A DNA stretch of 64,000 bases from an uncultured Mycoplasmatota bacterium. GTDB taxonomy: Bacteria > Bacillota_I > Bacilli_A > RF39 > UBA660. The DNA lies in contig CAMSCJ010000005.1 of assembly GCA_947056845.1 (NCBI GenBank), positions 38,251-102,250 on the forward strand, read 5' to 3'. Below are positions 41,837 through 51,246 of this stretch, one piece after another. How positions within the stretch are numbered: position 1 is the first letter of the stretch; the number at the start of each line of letters is the position of its first letter. The position numbers and the translations under genes were made by a program. The notes beneath the pieces are model-generated. The model was not told the DNA's origin and made no database searches. It was given only the letters and a program-made list of their open reading frames with translations.

Positions 41837-41863
41837 AGCAGGTTTTAAAAAAATTTGCTTTTT
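41834..41863 (+). terminator. Rho-independent terminator
   Basis: An AAAGCA...TGCTTT stem with A/T-rich interior, then a T run, directly after the membrane protein gene. Confidence 0.7.
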
Positions 41864-41922
41864 TTCAAAATTTTGGAACTTTTTTCAAAAAAATAGGGAT
41901 TATTATATTGTAGGTGATAAAT

Positions 41923-42465
41923 ATGACTAGTCAAATAAACCTATATAAATTTAATGAAATATATGATAAGACACATTTAGATTTGCTCAAATATGTAATC
42001 ATCAAATGTCATAACATTAATGATGCAAATGATATTATGCAAGAAACATATTTAGAATTTTGGAACATAATAAACAAAAAGGAATTATCAGATATTAATA
42101 TTAAAAGTTATCTTATAGGTATTGCAAATAATAAAATCAAAAAACATTATACATTACTTCAAAAATTCAAAACAATTTCGTTATTTGGAATAAACGATAA
42201 AGACCGAGAATTGATTGAATCTTTAGAAGATGGTATGAATATAAATGAAATTATTATTCAAAAAGATAATTGGAATACAATTTGGAAATTTATAAAAAGT
42301 AAAAAAAATCAAGATATTCCCAAGGTATTTTATTTATACTATAAGTTAGAACTAAGCATCAAAGAAATTTCTAAAGAGTTACAAAGAAGTGAATCATATA
42401 TAAAGCATTTAATTTATAGAACACTCCAAGAATTACAAAATAATTTTGGAAATGGGGGTAAGTAA
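41923..42465 (+). CDS. ECF-type sigma-70 family factor
   Basis: A 180-residue sigma factor. Region 2 has YVIIKCHNINDANDIMQETYLEFW and region 4 has LSIKEISKELQRSESYIKHLIYRTLQEL. ATG 41923 is chosen since TAGGTG at 41911 is the ribosome site; GTG 41914 overlaps it. The next gene begins directly after its stop and encodes a membrane anti-sigma-like protein, so the pair probably responds to an envelope signal. It has no clear link to transfer functions and looks like cargo. Confidence 0.85.
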   Translation: MTSQINLYKFNEIYDKTHLDLLKYVIIKCHNINDANDIMQETYLEFWNIINKKELSDINIKSYLIGIANNKIKKHYTLLQKFKTISLFGINDKDRELIESLEDGMNINEIIIQKDNWNTIWKFIKSKKNQDIPKVFYLYYKLELSIKEISKELQRSESYIKHLIYRTLQELQNNFGNGGK

Positions 42466-43176
42466 ATGACAAATAAAGAAAAATTAAAACGAGCAATAGA
42501 ACAAGATATAAACCCTAAAGATTATTATAAAGAAATAATCAAAAAAATAGAGAAAGAGGATAAAATGAAAAAAGAAAAGAATTTATTGAAATGGTCTTTT
42601 GTACCAATTTGTTTAGTAGCAATTATAAGTGGTGTATTGTTGATTAATGATCACAATAAGCAACTAAAATCTGATATTTATAAGCCAAATATAGAAACAA
42701 AAGATAATATTAACTTATATATTAATGACATAAGTAAAATGACTCAAGGGATGCTAAGACTTGATGCCGATATTAAAACAACAAGTATTGATAGTTTTCC
42801 ATATTTTAAGGAAATAGCAGACATAAAAATACCAAGTGATTTTAGTGAACAAGAATCTTATGAAATATATATTAAACCTGATAGAGATAGTAAAGATTAT
42901 AATATATTACAAAGTTATGAAATCAATTATTCAAACGAGAAAAATGATAGAAATATTAGAATTTCATTCTCTAAAGAAAATAAACCTATTAGAGATTATC
43001 AATTTTCAGAAGAAGGAAGTAGAATGTCTAATATAAATGATCTTGAGTTAAAAATTTTTAAATATAACGAACTATATTTTACAGAGTTTAATTATAAAGG
43101 TATCAACTTTGATATTGAAACTTCTAAAATAACTGAACAAGAATTAACTGATTTATTATTATCTATAATTAAGTAA
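42466..43176 (+). CDS. Anti-sigma-factor-like membrane protein
   Basis: A 236-residue protein. A cytosolic N terminus (about 40 residues) is followed by one transmembrane helix (LLKWSFVPICLVAIISGVLL) and an extracellular domain with a SKITEQELTDLLLSIIK end, like DUF4367-type C termini of anti-sigma proteins. It follows the sigma gene with no gap. It should hold the sigma factor until an outside signal; the signal is unknown. Confidence 0.72.
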   Translation: MTNKEKLKRAIEQDINPKDYYKEIIKKIEKEDKMKKEKNLLKWSFVPICLVAIISGVLLINDHNKQLKSDIYKPNIETKDNINLYINDISKMTQGMLRLDADIKTTSIDSFPYFKEIADIKIPSDFSEQESYEIYIKPDRDSKDYNILQSYEINYSNEKNDRNIRISFSKENKPIRDYQFSEEGSRMSNINDLELKIFKYNELYFTEFNYKGINFDIETSKITEQELTDLLLSIIK

Positions 43177-43203
43177 ATTTCAATTTAGGAGTTGTGATTA
43201 TAT

Positions 43204-43449
43204 ATGAATAAAGAAGTATTATTATCTAATATAGATAAAGTTCATACTACAAAAATGGGTATTGATAGAATTAAGAAAAATCTAAAATTAGATACAAATG
43301 ATGTAGTTGAATATTGTAAAAATAAAGTTATAGATAAGAATTGTAATATATATAAACAAGGCAAAAACTGGTATTGTGAAATTGATAATATAAAGATAAC
43401 TATTAACTCATATAGTTATACAATTATTACAGCACATATTACTCACTAA
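43204..43449 (+). CDS. DUF3781 family protein
   Basis: An 81-residue protein: NIDKVHTTKMGIDRIKKNL, then DVVEYCKNKV, GKNWYCE and YTIITAHI, the full DUF3781 pattern. Function unknown. GGAGTTG lies before the ATG. The AAATTACAATAT word follows the stop. Confidence 0.85.
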   Translation: MNKEVLLSNIDKVHTTKMGIDRIKKNLKLDTNDVVEYCKNKVIDKNCNIYKQGKNWYCEIDNIKITINSYSYTIITAHITH

Positions 43450-43476
43450 ATTACAATATGGAAGTGAGATGAGTTA

Positions 43477-43953
43477 ATGAATATTCACTTTGGATTTTCA
43501 TATATAGGTTTAATATTTTTACTAATGTTGATGTTACCAAATATTATATGGAGTAAAAATAAGCCTAAAGGCTATGATAAATATGTAAAAAATGAAAATA
43601 AAGTATTACTACTATTGGAGTGGCTTGGAGAAATGCTAGTAACCTGTCTGTCATTGATATTTAGTGATTTTAATATAAATAAAATATCAAACTGGTCTAG
43701 TATATTGTTAATTGCCTTTATTATAATGATTTTATACGAAATATATTGGATAAGATATTTTAAAAGTAATAAAACAATGAAAGATATGTATAGTAGCTTG
43801 TTAGGAATACCAGTTGCAGGAGCTACTTTGCCAGTAGTTGCATTTCTGTTACTAGGTATATATGGTAGAAATATATTTCTTATTATATCAACAATAGTAT
43901 TAGGAATAGGACATATAGGAATACACTTAAATCATAAAAAAGAATTAGAATAA
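43477..43953 (+). CDS. Multi-pass membrane protein
   Basis: A 158-residue protein with about five hydrophobic segments. The first is LIFLLMLMLPNIIW; later ones include LLLLEWLGEMLVTCLSLIF, ILLIAFIIMILYEIYWI and VPVVAFLLLGIYG-like stretches. No family recognised. GGAAGTGAG precedes the ATG. AAATTACAATTT follows its stop at 43955. Confidence 0.65.
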   Translation: MNIHFGFSYIGLIFLLMLMLPNIIWSKNKPKGYDKYVKNENKVLLLLEWLGEMLVTCLSLIFSDFNINKISNWSSILLIAFIIMILYEIYWIRYFKSNKTMKDMYSSLLGIPVAGATLPVVAFLLLGIYGRNIFLIISTIVLGIGHIGIHLNHKKELE

Positions 43954-43998
43954 GAAATTACAATTTTATAGTTATTGATTTATAGTAATTTACCGAAA

Positions 43999-44085
43999 AG
44001 ATTGTCAGTAATGACAGTCTTTTTTGTACGACAAGCAGTTATACAAATAGATTAGTTCAGTGCAACTAATCTATTTTTTATAAGA
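43999..44085 (+). terminator. Two tandem terminators
   Basis: AGATTGTCA/TGACAGTCT followed by six T (43999-44023), then AATAGATTAGTT/AACTAATCTATT followed by T (about 44048-44085). They isolate the tet cargo from upstream transcription. Confidence 0.8.
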
Positions 44086-44125
44086 ATTATAAACGAATTA
44101 AATGCAATTATTTTTTTATTATTTA

Positions 44126-44162
44126 TTGACATTTAATTATAACTACTATAAAATATAGTAGT
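44126..44162 (+). promoter_or_regulatory. Promoter with palindromic operator for the VOC-PadR-tet genes
   Basis: TTGACA (44126-44131), 17 bases, then TAAAAT (44149-44154). A perfect palindrome ACTACTATA-AAA-TATAGTAGT (44142-44162) covers the -10. A dimeric repressor bound here would block initiation; the PadR protein encoded in the same group is the natural candidate. Confidence 0.75.
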
Positions 44163-44194
44163 ATAGTTTGTAGTAGAAAGAAGGGCTTAAATAT

Positions 44195-44545
44195 ATGAAA
44201 AATTATGACAACTATTTTCTTCCTGTAGATAATATGGAAGAAGCAAAAAGATATTATGAGGAAATATTGGGGTTAAAAAAGAAATTTGATTTTTCTGATA
44301 AGGGAATGGTTGCTTATAATATTGGAAATGAAGAACCTGCAATAATTTTAAAAGACAAAAATAAATTTGAGAATTTAAAGCCTACAATATGGTTTGAAGT
44401 AGAAGATGTTGCAATCTTCTATAAAGAAATGTTGAATAATGGTATAAAATTTTTGAGTGAGCCTTTTAAAATTGGAACTGGTAATGCAGTCGAGTTTGAA
44501 GATCCATTTGGAAATAGACTTGGCGTTACAGATTATATTAAGTAA
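44195..44545 (+). CDS. VOC family protein (glyoxalase/bleomycin-resistance fold)
   Basis: A 116-residue VOC protein: LPVDNMEEAKRYYEEILGL, then a PTIWFEVEDV strand and NAVEFEDPFGNRLGVTDY. The metal or ligand residues match a general VOC pattern, with no sign of a given drug. It is the first gene behind the palindromic promoter, 13 bases before the PadR gene. Confidence 0.85.
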   Translation: MKNYDNYFLPVDNMEEAKRYYEEILGLKKKFDFSDKGMVAYNIGNEEPAIILKDKNKFENLKPTIWFEVEDVAIFYKEMLNNGIKFLSEPFKIGTGNAVEFEDPFGNRLGVTDYIK

Positions 44546-44557
44546 GGAGTAGAGATT

Positions 44558-45085
44558 ATGTCAAATATAGATTTGGTATTATTAGGACTTATTAAACAAA
44601 AATCACAAAGTGCTTATGATATTAAAAAAAATATAGAATATCGTAATATACCAAGATGGGTAAGAATTAGTGAACAGTCTATTTATAAGAAAGTATTACA
44701 ATTAGAATCAAAAGAATATATTGTTAACCATAAAGAGAAAGAGGGAAATATGCCAGATAAAGCAGTATATACTATTACTGACAAAGGTAATGATTATTTT
44801 AATAGACTTATGAATGATATTTCAAATTATGATGTTAGTCTATATTTGGATTTTAATATTATTATTACGAATTTAGATTTAGTAGATGATGAACAAAAAA
44901 AGATTCTTGTTTCTAATATAAAATCAAAGATATTAGAATTAAAAGAATTGCTAAATGAAAGACAATCTCATAGACAACATATTCCTAATGTTGGAAAACA
45001 AATGTTCAAACAACAATTAGCATTAGTAGAAACATTAGAAAAGTGGATAATTGATTTTGAGAATAGTTTAAAAGGACAAAATTAG
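44558..45085 (+). CDS. PadR family transcriptional regulator
   Basis: A 175-residue PadR protein: LVLLGLIKQKSQSAYDIKKNIE, a winged helix with ISEQSIYKKVLQLESKEYI and YTITDKGNDYF, and a helical C-terminal dimerisation part. PadR proteins are often repressors released by phenolic or drug ligands. It is the second gene of the group, so likely autoregulated through the palindrome at 44142-44162. The tet gene begins 49 bases after its stop. Confidence 0.88.
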   Translation: MSNIDLVLLGLIKQKSQSAYDIKKNIEYRNIPRWVRISEQSIYKKVLQLESKEYIVNHKEKEGNMPDKAVYTITDKGNDYFNRLMNDISNYDVSLYLDFNIIITNLDLVDDEQKKILVSNIKSKILELKELLNERQSHRQHIPNVGKQMFKQQLALVETLEKWIIDFENSLKGQN

Positions 45086-45134
45086 CAAATATTGATTTTA
45101 AGTTAAAAGATAAATTTGTAGGGAGGGAAATTCA

Positions 45135-47057
45135 ATGAAAATAATCAACATTGGTATTCTTGCTCATGTAGATGCAGGAAAGACGACTTTAACGGAAAGT
45201 CTGCTTTATACAAGTGGAGCGATTTTAGAATTAGGCAGTGTAGATAAGGGAACAACAAGGACAGATACTATGTTTTTAGAACGTCAGCGTGGAATCACAA
45301 TTCAGGCAGCAGTTACTTCTTTTAATTGGAATGACTACAAAATCAATATTGTAGATACTCCTGGACATACAGATTTTATAACAGAAGTGTATCGTTCCTT
45401 ATCTGTTCTTGATGGAGCTATTTTAGTAATTTCTGCTAAAGATGGTGTACAAGCACAAACAAGAATACTATTCCATGCACTTCAAAAAATGAATATACCA
45501 ACAATTATTTTTATAAATAAAATAGATCAGTATGGAATTAACTTAAATAATATTTATCAAAATATCAAAGAAAAACTTTCAAATGATATTATTGTTATGC
45601 AAAATGTAACATTAACTCCAGAAATATCAATTAAAAATATCATTGATTTAGATGAATGGGATCCTGTAATTTCCAAAAATGATAAACTTTTAAAAAAATA
45701 TATTGCAGGAGAAAAATTGACTATACAGGAATTAACGCAGGAAGAATATAGGTGTGTTAAAAAAGGTTCGTTGTTTCCTATATACCATGGAAGTGCTAAA
45801 AATAATATAGGAACTCAACAACTCATTGAAGCTATTTCAAATCTTTTTTGTCCTGAAATGAATAAGAATTATTCAGAACTATGTGGAAGAGTTTTTAAAA
45901 TTGAATATACAGACCATAAGCAAAGATTAGTTTATTTGCGTCTTTACAGTGGAACATTACACTTACGAGATACAATTGTATTGTCAGAAAAAAAGAAAGT
46001 GAAACTTACAGAAATATATATTCCTTCAAATGGAGAAATGATACAGACAGAAATAGTTTGTTCTGGAGATATTTTTATAATACCTAACAATACATTAAGA
46101 TTGAACGATATTATAGGAAATGAAAAGATTTTGCCATGCAATGTATGGAATGACAAGCCTGTACCAATGCTACGAACAAGAATTGAACCGATAAAAATAG
46201 AAGAGAGAGAAAAATTATTGGATGCTCTTACAGAAATTGCAGATACTGATCCTCTTTTACGTTATTATGTTGATACGATAACACATGAAATCATCATTTC
46301 TTTTTTAGGAACAGTGCAGTTAGAAGTTATCTGTTCTCTGTTGATTGAAAAATATCACATAAACATAAGAATCGAAGATCCAACCGTAATTTATTTGGAA
46401 AAGCCATTACAAAAGGCAGATTATACTATTCATATTGAAGTACCACCAAATCCATTTTGGGCATCAATTGGATTATCAATAACTCCACTTCCAATTGGCA
46501 GTGGAATACAGTACGAAAGCAAAGTTTCACTCGGTTATTTAAATCAAAGTTTCCAAAATGCAGTAAGAGAAGGTATTAATTATGGACTGGAGCAAGGTTT
46601 GTATGGCTGGGAAGTAACAGATTGTAAAATATGTTTTGAATATGGTGTTTATTATAGCCCTGTTAGTACTCCCTCGGATTTTCGTTTTCTTGCCCCAATT
46701 GTACTTGAACAAACATTGAAAAAAGCGGGAACGCAATTATTAGAGCCATATCTTTCGTTTATACTTTTTACACCACAGGGATACCTTTCTCGTGCATATA
46801 ATGATGCACAAAAACATTGTGCAATAATTGAAACTAGTCAATCAAAAAATGATGAAATTATTTTTACAGGACATATTCCTGTACGTTGTATTAATGAATA
46901 TCGTAATACTTTAACTCTATATACAAATGGGCAAGCAGTTTTTTTGACAGAATTAAAAGATTATCAAATTGCTACTTGTGAACCAGTTATTCAATCACGT
47001 AGACCAAATAATCGAATAGATAAAGTACGCCATATGTTTAATAAAAAAGAAAATTAA
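45135..47057 (+). CDS. tet(44): Tetracycline resistance ribosomal protection protein, tet(44)-like
   Basis: A 640-residue EF-G-like GTPase of the Tet(M) class. G1 is AHVDAGKT (residues 10-17), then [14 protein letters not shown] and NKID. The C terminus has [19 protein letters not shown] and MFNK typical of ribosomal protection proteins. It releases tetracycline from the ribosome. The sequence matches my memory of Tet(44), first known from Campylobacter and also seen in clostridia; the exact allele needs comparison. AGGGAGG precedes the ATG. Only 49 bases separate it from padR, so the usual long tet(M) leader is absent. Confidence 0.93.
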   Translation: MKIINIGILAHVDAGKTTLTESLLYTSGAILELGSVDKGTTRTDTMFLERQRGITIQAAVTSFNWNDYKINIVDTPGHTDFITEVYRSLSVLDGAILVISAKDGVQAQTRILFHALQKMNIPTIIFINKIDQYGINLNNIYQNIKEKLSNDIIVMQNVTLTPEISIKNIIDLDEWDPVISKNDKLLKKYIAGEKLTIQELTQEEYRCVKKGSLFPIYHGSAKNNIGTQQLIEAISNLFCPEMNKNYSELCGRVFKIEYTDHKQRLVYLRLYSGTLHLRDTIVLSEKKKVKLTEIYIPSNGEMIQTEIVCSGDIFIIPNNTLRLNDIIGNEKILPCNVWNDKPVPMLRTRIEPIKIEEREKLLDALTEIADTDPLLRYYVDTITHEIIISFLGTVQLEVICSLLIEKYHINIRIEDPTVIYLEKPLQKADYTIHIEVPPNPFWASIGLSITPLPIGSGIQYESKVSLGYLNQSFQNAVREGINYGLEQGLYGWEVTDCKICFEYGVYYSPVSTPSDFRFLAPIVLEQTLKKAGTQLLEPYLSFILFTPQGYLSRAYNDAQKHCAIIETSQSKNDEIIFTGHIPVRCINEYRNTLTLYTNGQAVFLTELKDYQIATCEPVIQSRRPNNRIDKVRHMFNKKEN

Positions 47058-47101
47058 GTTACTATTCGCTAAATTACAATTTGTTGAGGAGGATTTAATT
47101 T

Positions 47102-47974
47102 ATGGAATTAGTAAAAGTTGGAGAGAAAACCTATTATATAAAAAATGCTACTAATATTGGTATCTACAAAATTGATGATGACAATGTTTATTTGATAGAT
47201 ACAGGTAACGATAAGGATGCAGGAAAGAAAATATTAAAAATTATTGATGAACAAGGATGGAATGTTAAAGGAATTATAAATACTCATTCAAATGCAGATC
47301 ATATTGGAGGAAATAAAGTAATTCAAGACAGAACTAATTGTACTATCCTTGCTTATAATATTGAAAAGTCTTTTACAAAATTTCCTATATTAGAATCATC
47401 TTTCTTATATGGTGGTTATCCATTTAAAGATATTAGAAATAAATTTTTATTAGCCAAAGAATCAGTTGTAACTTCAATAGAAAATAATCTTCCAGAGGGA
47501 TTAGAATACTTCTCTTTAAAAGGACACTTCTTTGATATGATAGGAATTAAAACAAGTGATAATGCATATTTTTTAGCAGATTCTCTATTTAGTGAAGAAA
47601 CAATTACAAAGTATCATTTATTCTTTATATATGATGTAAGAGAGTTCCTTAATACTTTAGACTATTTGAATACTTTAAATGGAAGTCTATATATTCCATC
47701 TCATTGTGAGGCTACAAGTGATATTTCATCTTTAATAGAACTTAATAGAAACAAAGTAAACGAGATTATGAATAAAATATATAATGCTTGTGATAAAGAA
47801 ATGACTTTTGAGGAAGTATTAAAATATATTTTTGATGAATATAACTTGGTAATGAATGCTAATCAATATGTGTTAGTTGGAAGTACAATAAAATCATATC
47901 TATCATATTTATATGATGAAAATAAATTAAGTTATGAATTTAAAGATAATAAAATGGTTTGGAAACAGGTATAA
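47102..47974 (+). CDS. MBL-fold metallo-hydrolase
   Basis: A 290-residue metallo-beta-lactamase-fold protein. The metal motif is THSNADHIGG, with Asn where the second His of H-x-H-x-D-H usually is, and later ADSLFSE and PSHCEA fit the remaining ligands. It may hydrolyse a thioester, lactone or similar; there is no evidence for lactamase action. GAGGAGG precedes the ATG. It lies between two AAATTACAATTT words (47071 and 47978). Confidence 0.85.
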   Translation: MELVKVGEKTYYIKNATNIGIYKIDDDNVYLIDTGNDKDAGKKILKIIDEQGWNVKGIINTHSNADHIGGNKVIQDRTNCTILAYNIEKSFTKFPILESSFLYGGYPFKDIRNKFLLAKESVVTSIENNLPEGLEYFSLKGHFFDMIGIKTSDNAYFLADSLFSEETITKYHLFFIYDVREFLNTLDYLNTLNGSLYIPSHCEATSDISSLIELNRNKVNEIMNKIYNACDKEMTFEEVLKYIFDEYNLVMNANQYVLVGSTIKSYLSYLYDENKLSYEFKDNKMVWKQV

Positions 47975-48006
47975 TTCAAATTACAATTTAACGATTAGAT
48001 TATGTA

Positions 48007-48039
48007 GGGCTTATCAGTAAAATGATAGGCTCTTTTTTT
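48007..48039 (+). terminator. Rho-independent terminator
   Basis: GGGCTTATCA and TGATAGGCTC arms around GTAAAA, then a T run. It closes the cargo and precedes the relaxase. Confidence 0.75.
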
Positions 48040-48061
48040 ATTGGAAAGAAAGGAGAAAGCA

Positions 48062-49411
48062 ATGGCAACAACTGGTATATGGAAAATTGAAAGCAGATTA
48101 GACCATTTGATAGATTATACAACAAATATAGAAAAGACTCTCAATAGCGATTATGGAAAAGAAACATATAAAGAACTTCATAATGTTATAGAATATGCTG
48201 AAGCAGATTTCAAAACAGAGAATCAATACTATGTTACTGGTCTTAATTGTTCTGTTGAAAGTGCATACGAAGAAATGCTAATTACAAAAAAGCAATATAA
48301 TAAGACAGGTGGTATTTTAGGATTTCACGCATTTCAAAGTTTTGCAGAGGGAGAAGTTACTCCAGAACAAGCACACGCTATCGGTGTTAAGTTAGCACAA
48401 GAAATGTGGGGCGATCGTTTTGAAGTAATTGTTAGTACCCATCTTAATACAAAGCATTATCATAATCATTTTGTTATCAATTCTGTAAGTTTTAAAGATG
48501 GTAAGCGTTATTATGATAAAAGAGAAACTTATGCTAAATTAAGGCAACTGTCTGATTCACTTTGTGAAGAATATGGCTTGTCTGTATTAGAAGAAAAGCC
48601 TTGTAGAAATAGCAAGATAAACTATGCAAACTATTATAAAGGCTATGTTGAAAAAAACAATTACTATACTACCACAAAAGAAGATGTTGACCGAGCCATT
48701 GCACAAGCCTATTCTTATAGAGATTTTGAAAGTCTAATGAAAGCAATGGACTATGAACTAATTTATCGTGGTAGCAGATTAAGTGTAAGGCGTGATCCAT
48801 ACAAAAAGCATATTCGCATAGAAAGGAGTTTTGGCTATGATTATAGCATTGATAGAATAAAAGAACGAATCGAAGTAGAACAAGCACCTAGAATACCTTT
48901 TATAGAAGAATATGGAAATAAGAAAAGAACTAGAACTTATACACCATTTAAGAAACAAAAGCACACAGGACTTTATGCTTTGTATTTGCATTACTGCTAT
49001 CTATTAAAAGTATTCCCAACAGAATATCCAAATAAAAGGTTGTCGCCAGAAATTCGTGCCGACCTAAAAGAATTAGATAAAATATCGAAGCAAACTGAAT
49101 TGCTCGTGAGTAATAAATTAGATACTTACGAGCAATTTTTTGCGTTTAAGACACAAAAAACAAAAGAGTTAGATAGTCTGCTCGATAAAAGAAGTAAGTT
49201 GTGGTACAAACACAAGAAATCTAAAAATCCAAGTGAAAAGGAATCTATAAGAAATGAAATAGACCTTTTAAATAAGAAAATTAACCCATTACGAGAGGAG
49301 GTGGTTTTATGTGATGGTATAGAAGAAAGAACTCCTAAAATGGAGCAAAATGTAAGTGATTTTGAAGATAAGAAAGATAAGGAGGTGAAGAACAATGAAC
49401 TCATCAAGTGA
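48062..49411 (+). CDS. MobP-type relaxase
   Basis: A 449-residue relaxase. The three-His motif HLNTKHYHNHF lies near residues 125-135, with the SVSFKDGKRY sequence after it. The catalytic Tyr should be in the first 25-30 residues (DYTTN). The C-terminal part is helical and charged. It nicks oriT and leads the strand to the recipient. ATG 48062 after AAAGGAG is chosen; an in-frame TTG at 48041 lies before the ribosome site. It overlaps the PcfB gene by 17 bases. Confidence 0.9.
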   Translation: MATTGIWKIESRLDHLIDYTTNIEKTLNSDYGKETYKELHNVIEYAEADFKTENQYYVTGLNCSVESAYEEMLITKKQYNKTGGILGFHAFQSFAEGEVTPEQAHAIGVKLAQEMWGDRFEVIVSTHLNTKHYHNHFVINSVSFKDGKRYYDKRETYAKLRQLSDSLCEEYGLSVLEEKPCRNSKINYANYYKGYVEKNNYYTTTKEDVDRAIAQAYSYRDFESLMKAMDYELIYRGSRLSVRRDPYKKHIRIERSFGYDYSIDRIKERIEVEQAPRIPFIEEYGNKKRTRTYTPFKKQKHTGLYALYLHYCYLLKVFPTEYPNKRLSPEIRADLKELDKISKQTELLVSNKLDTYEQFFAFKTQKTKELDSLLDKRSKLWYKHKKSKNPSEKESIRNEIDLLNKKINPLREEVVLCDGIEERTPKMEQNVSDFEDKKDKEVKNNELIK

Positions 49412-50162
49412 CGCTGCTGAAAGTATTGTAAGAATGAGTTTGCAGGGAACAGAGTTTGCTTTAAAAATTACAGGATCATTAACAAAAAATTGTATAGCAG
49501 GACTTTATGCTTTATCTAAAGACCAAAAAAAATCAAAAGGTAAAACAACATTAAATAAAATGTTGAAGTCTGGAAAAGAATTAAAAATCTTTACTATCAA
49601 ACAAGAAGATTTAAAATTATTCGGACAAGAAGCCAAAAGATATGGAGTTTTATTTACTGCACTATTTGATAAGAAAAATCCAGATGGGAAAGTAGATATT
49701 ATGTGTAGAGCAGAGGACGCTGCTAAAATCAATAGAATTGTTAATCGTTTCAAATTATCATCTTATGATGAAGTATCTATTAAGAGTGAAATTATGAAAT
49801 CTCGTGATGGTAAAGAAGCAAATGACAAAGGTGTTGAAACTAAAAAACTTGATGACTTGGTAGATGACATTTTATCAAAACCAGTTCAAAAGGAAGAAAA
49901 TACAATGTCAAACCCGGAGTTAGCAAAGACAGAAAAAAGCCCTCTGTCCGAGCATTCATCAACGAACAAAAACAAGCCAGAGGTGGGTACTAATTCTACT
50001 AAAAAGCCATCTGTGAGAGAAGAAATCAAAAATATCAAAGAAGAACAGAAACAAAAAGCAGAATTAGAAAAATCTGATTTGAAAAAGGATGTTCCAAACA
50101 AAGAAACAAAACACGAACAGCCTAAAAATAAAAAGAAAAAATCTAAAGAAAGAGGGAAATAA
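49395..50162 (+). CDS. PcfB/DUF3801 family protein
   Basis: A 255-residue protein. The N-terminal 140 residues match DUF3801 (VRMSLQGTEFALKITGSLTKN, then LMKSGKELKIFTI-like and YGVLFTAL). The rest is a Lys/Glu/Pro-rich tail ending in KKKKSKERGK. PcfB acts beside the coupling protein in substrate docking. AAGGAGGTG precedes the ATG, inside the relaxase gene end. Confidence 0.87.
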   Translation: MNSSSDAAESIVRMSLQGTEFALKITGSLTKNCIAGLYALSKDQKKSKGKTTLNKMLKSGKELKIFTIKQEDLKLFGQEAKRYGVLFTALFDKKNPDGKVDIMCRAEDAAKINRIVNRFKLSSYDEVSIKSEIMKSRDGKEANDKGVETKKLDDLVDDILSKPVQKEENTMSNPELAKTEKSPLSEHSSTNKNKPEVGTNSTKKPSVREEIKNIKEEQKQKAELEKSDLKKDVPNKETKHEQPKNKKKKSKERGK

Positions 50163-50164
50163 AA

Positions 50165-51028
50165 ATGAATTTTGATGATATTATTACAAGTTCTAATAAT
50201 CAAGAACAAAATAATACACCATTCAATAAAGATGAATGGGCAAAGAAAAAACAAGCAGAACGACAAGAGTTATATGATCTAGCAGATAAAACGGCTGAAG
50301 AAATAAAAGATAATCCAGTCAAATTCAAACAATATCTTGATAAACAAGCCATTTTTAATGTTTATTCTGTTAATAATGCTCTTTTAATTTCTGCTCAAAT
50401 GCCAAATGCTACACAAATAAAAGAGTATGATGACTGGAGAAAAGCAGGAGCATTTGTGCATAAGAATCCAGTATTTATAAAAATACTAGAGCCAAGTGAA
50501 AACAATGGCAAAACTTACTATAATCCAAAGAGAATGTTGGATATTTCACAAACTAACGCAAAACCTAGAGAAAGTGTTAGAAATTATAGTGATAGAGATT
50601 TATTAAAAGCATTCTTACACGAATGTCCTGTTGATGTATCTAGTGTAGATAGTTTACCAGATGGCAAAGGTGCAGAGTGGAATAAAGAAGATAATGTTTT
50701 ATATATTCGTAAAGGACTTGAATCTCCTGCTATTTTTAATGCCTTATCTGTTGAACTTGCAAAAGTAGGACTAGAAGAAAGTGGAAATCAAGAACTAGAT
50801 AACTTTAAAAGTTATTGTGCTTCTTATTTAGTATGTAAGAAACACGGTATTGATGTTTCATCATATAATTTTGATAATCTTCCAGAAGCATTAAAAGATA
50901 TGGAATCAAGCGATATTAAAAGTATGCTTGGCGATATTAGAGGTGCTATGGAAGATATGAATAGTCGTATGAGTAATTGTTTTGAACAAATGGCTAGAGA
51001 GCAAAAGAATAAAGCATACGAAAGATAG
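50165..51028 (+). CDS. ArdC-like N-terminal domain protein
   Basis: A 287-residue protein: FKQYLDKQAIFNVYSVNNALLISAQMPNATQIKEYDDWRKAG resembles the ssDNA-binding N-terminal part of ArdC/LtrC proteins and also the N terminus of the giant protein at 28779. The second half lacks a metallopeptidase HExxH, so it would bind but not cleave. It starts three bases after the PcfB gene. Probable role is handling of transferred single strands; this is inference. Confidence 0.68.
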   Translation: MNFDDIITSSNNQEQNNTPFNKDEWAKKKQAERQELYDLADKTAEEIKDNPVKFKQYLDKQAIFNVYSVNNALLISAQMPNATQIKEYDDWRKAGAFVHKNPVFIKILEPSENNGKTYYNPKRMLDISQTNAKPRESVRNYSDRDLLKAFLHECPVDVSSVDSLPDGKGAEWNKEDNVLYIRKGLESPAIFNALSVELAKVGLEESGNQELDNFKSYCASYLVCKKHGIDVSSYNFDNLPEALKDMESSDIKSMLGDIRGAMEDMNSRMSNCFEQMAREQKNKAYER

Positions 51029-51039
51029 GAGGATACAAA

Positions 51040-51246
51040 ATGAGAGAAACAATTAAAGTATTAGAATTAGATAAATACGAAATAGGTATTATTATCAATG
51101 CACTTAATGATTTAAGAAATAGATTATTAAGTTCTAAAGAAGATACCGAGCCAGTTGATGAAGTATTGCTAAAAGCAATAGACGCTCCAGAAAAAAAAAG
51201 ACCTCTTGTAAAGTGTTTGACGAGAGATGAGAGAAGATACTACTAG
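51040..51246 (+). CDS. Small Tn1549-type protein (paralogue of 21684)
   Basis: A 68-residue protein with LDKYEIGIIINALNDLRNRLL and DTEPVDEVLLKAIDAPEKK. It is related to the 50-residue protein at 21684. TAGGAGG precedes the ATG. It overlaps the VirD4 start by 20 bases. Function unknown. Confidence 0.72.
   Translation: MRETIKVLELDKYEIGIIINALNDLRNRLLSSKEDTEPVDEVLLKAIDAPEKKRPLVKCLTRDERRYY

Noticed and set aside
45086..45134. tet(M)-type leader peptide before the tet gene
   Set aside because: The 49-base gap has no start codon with a ribosome site and no pair of alternative hairpins.
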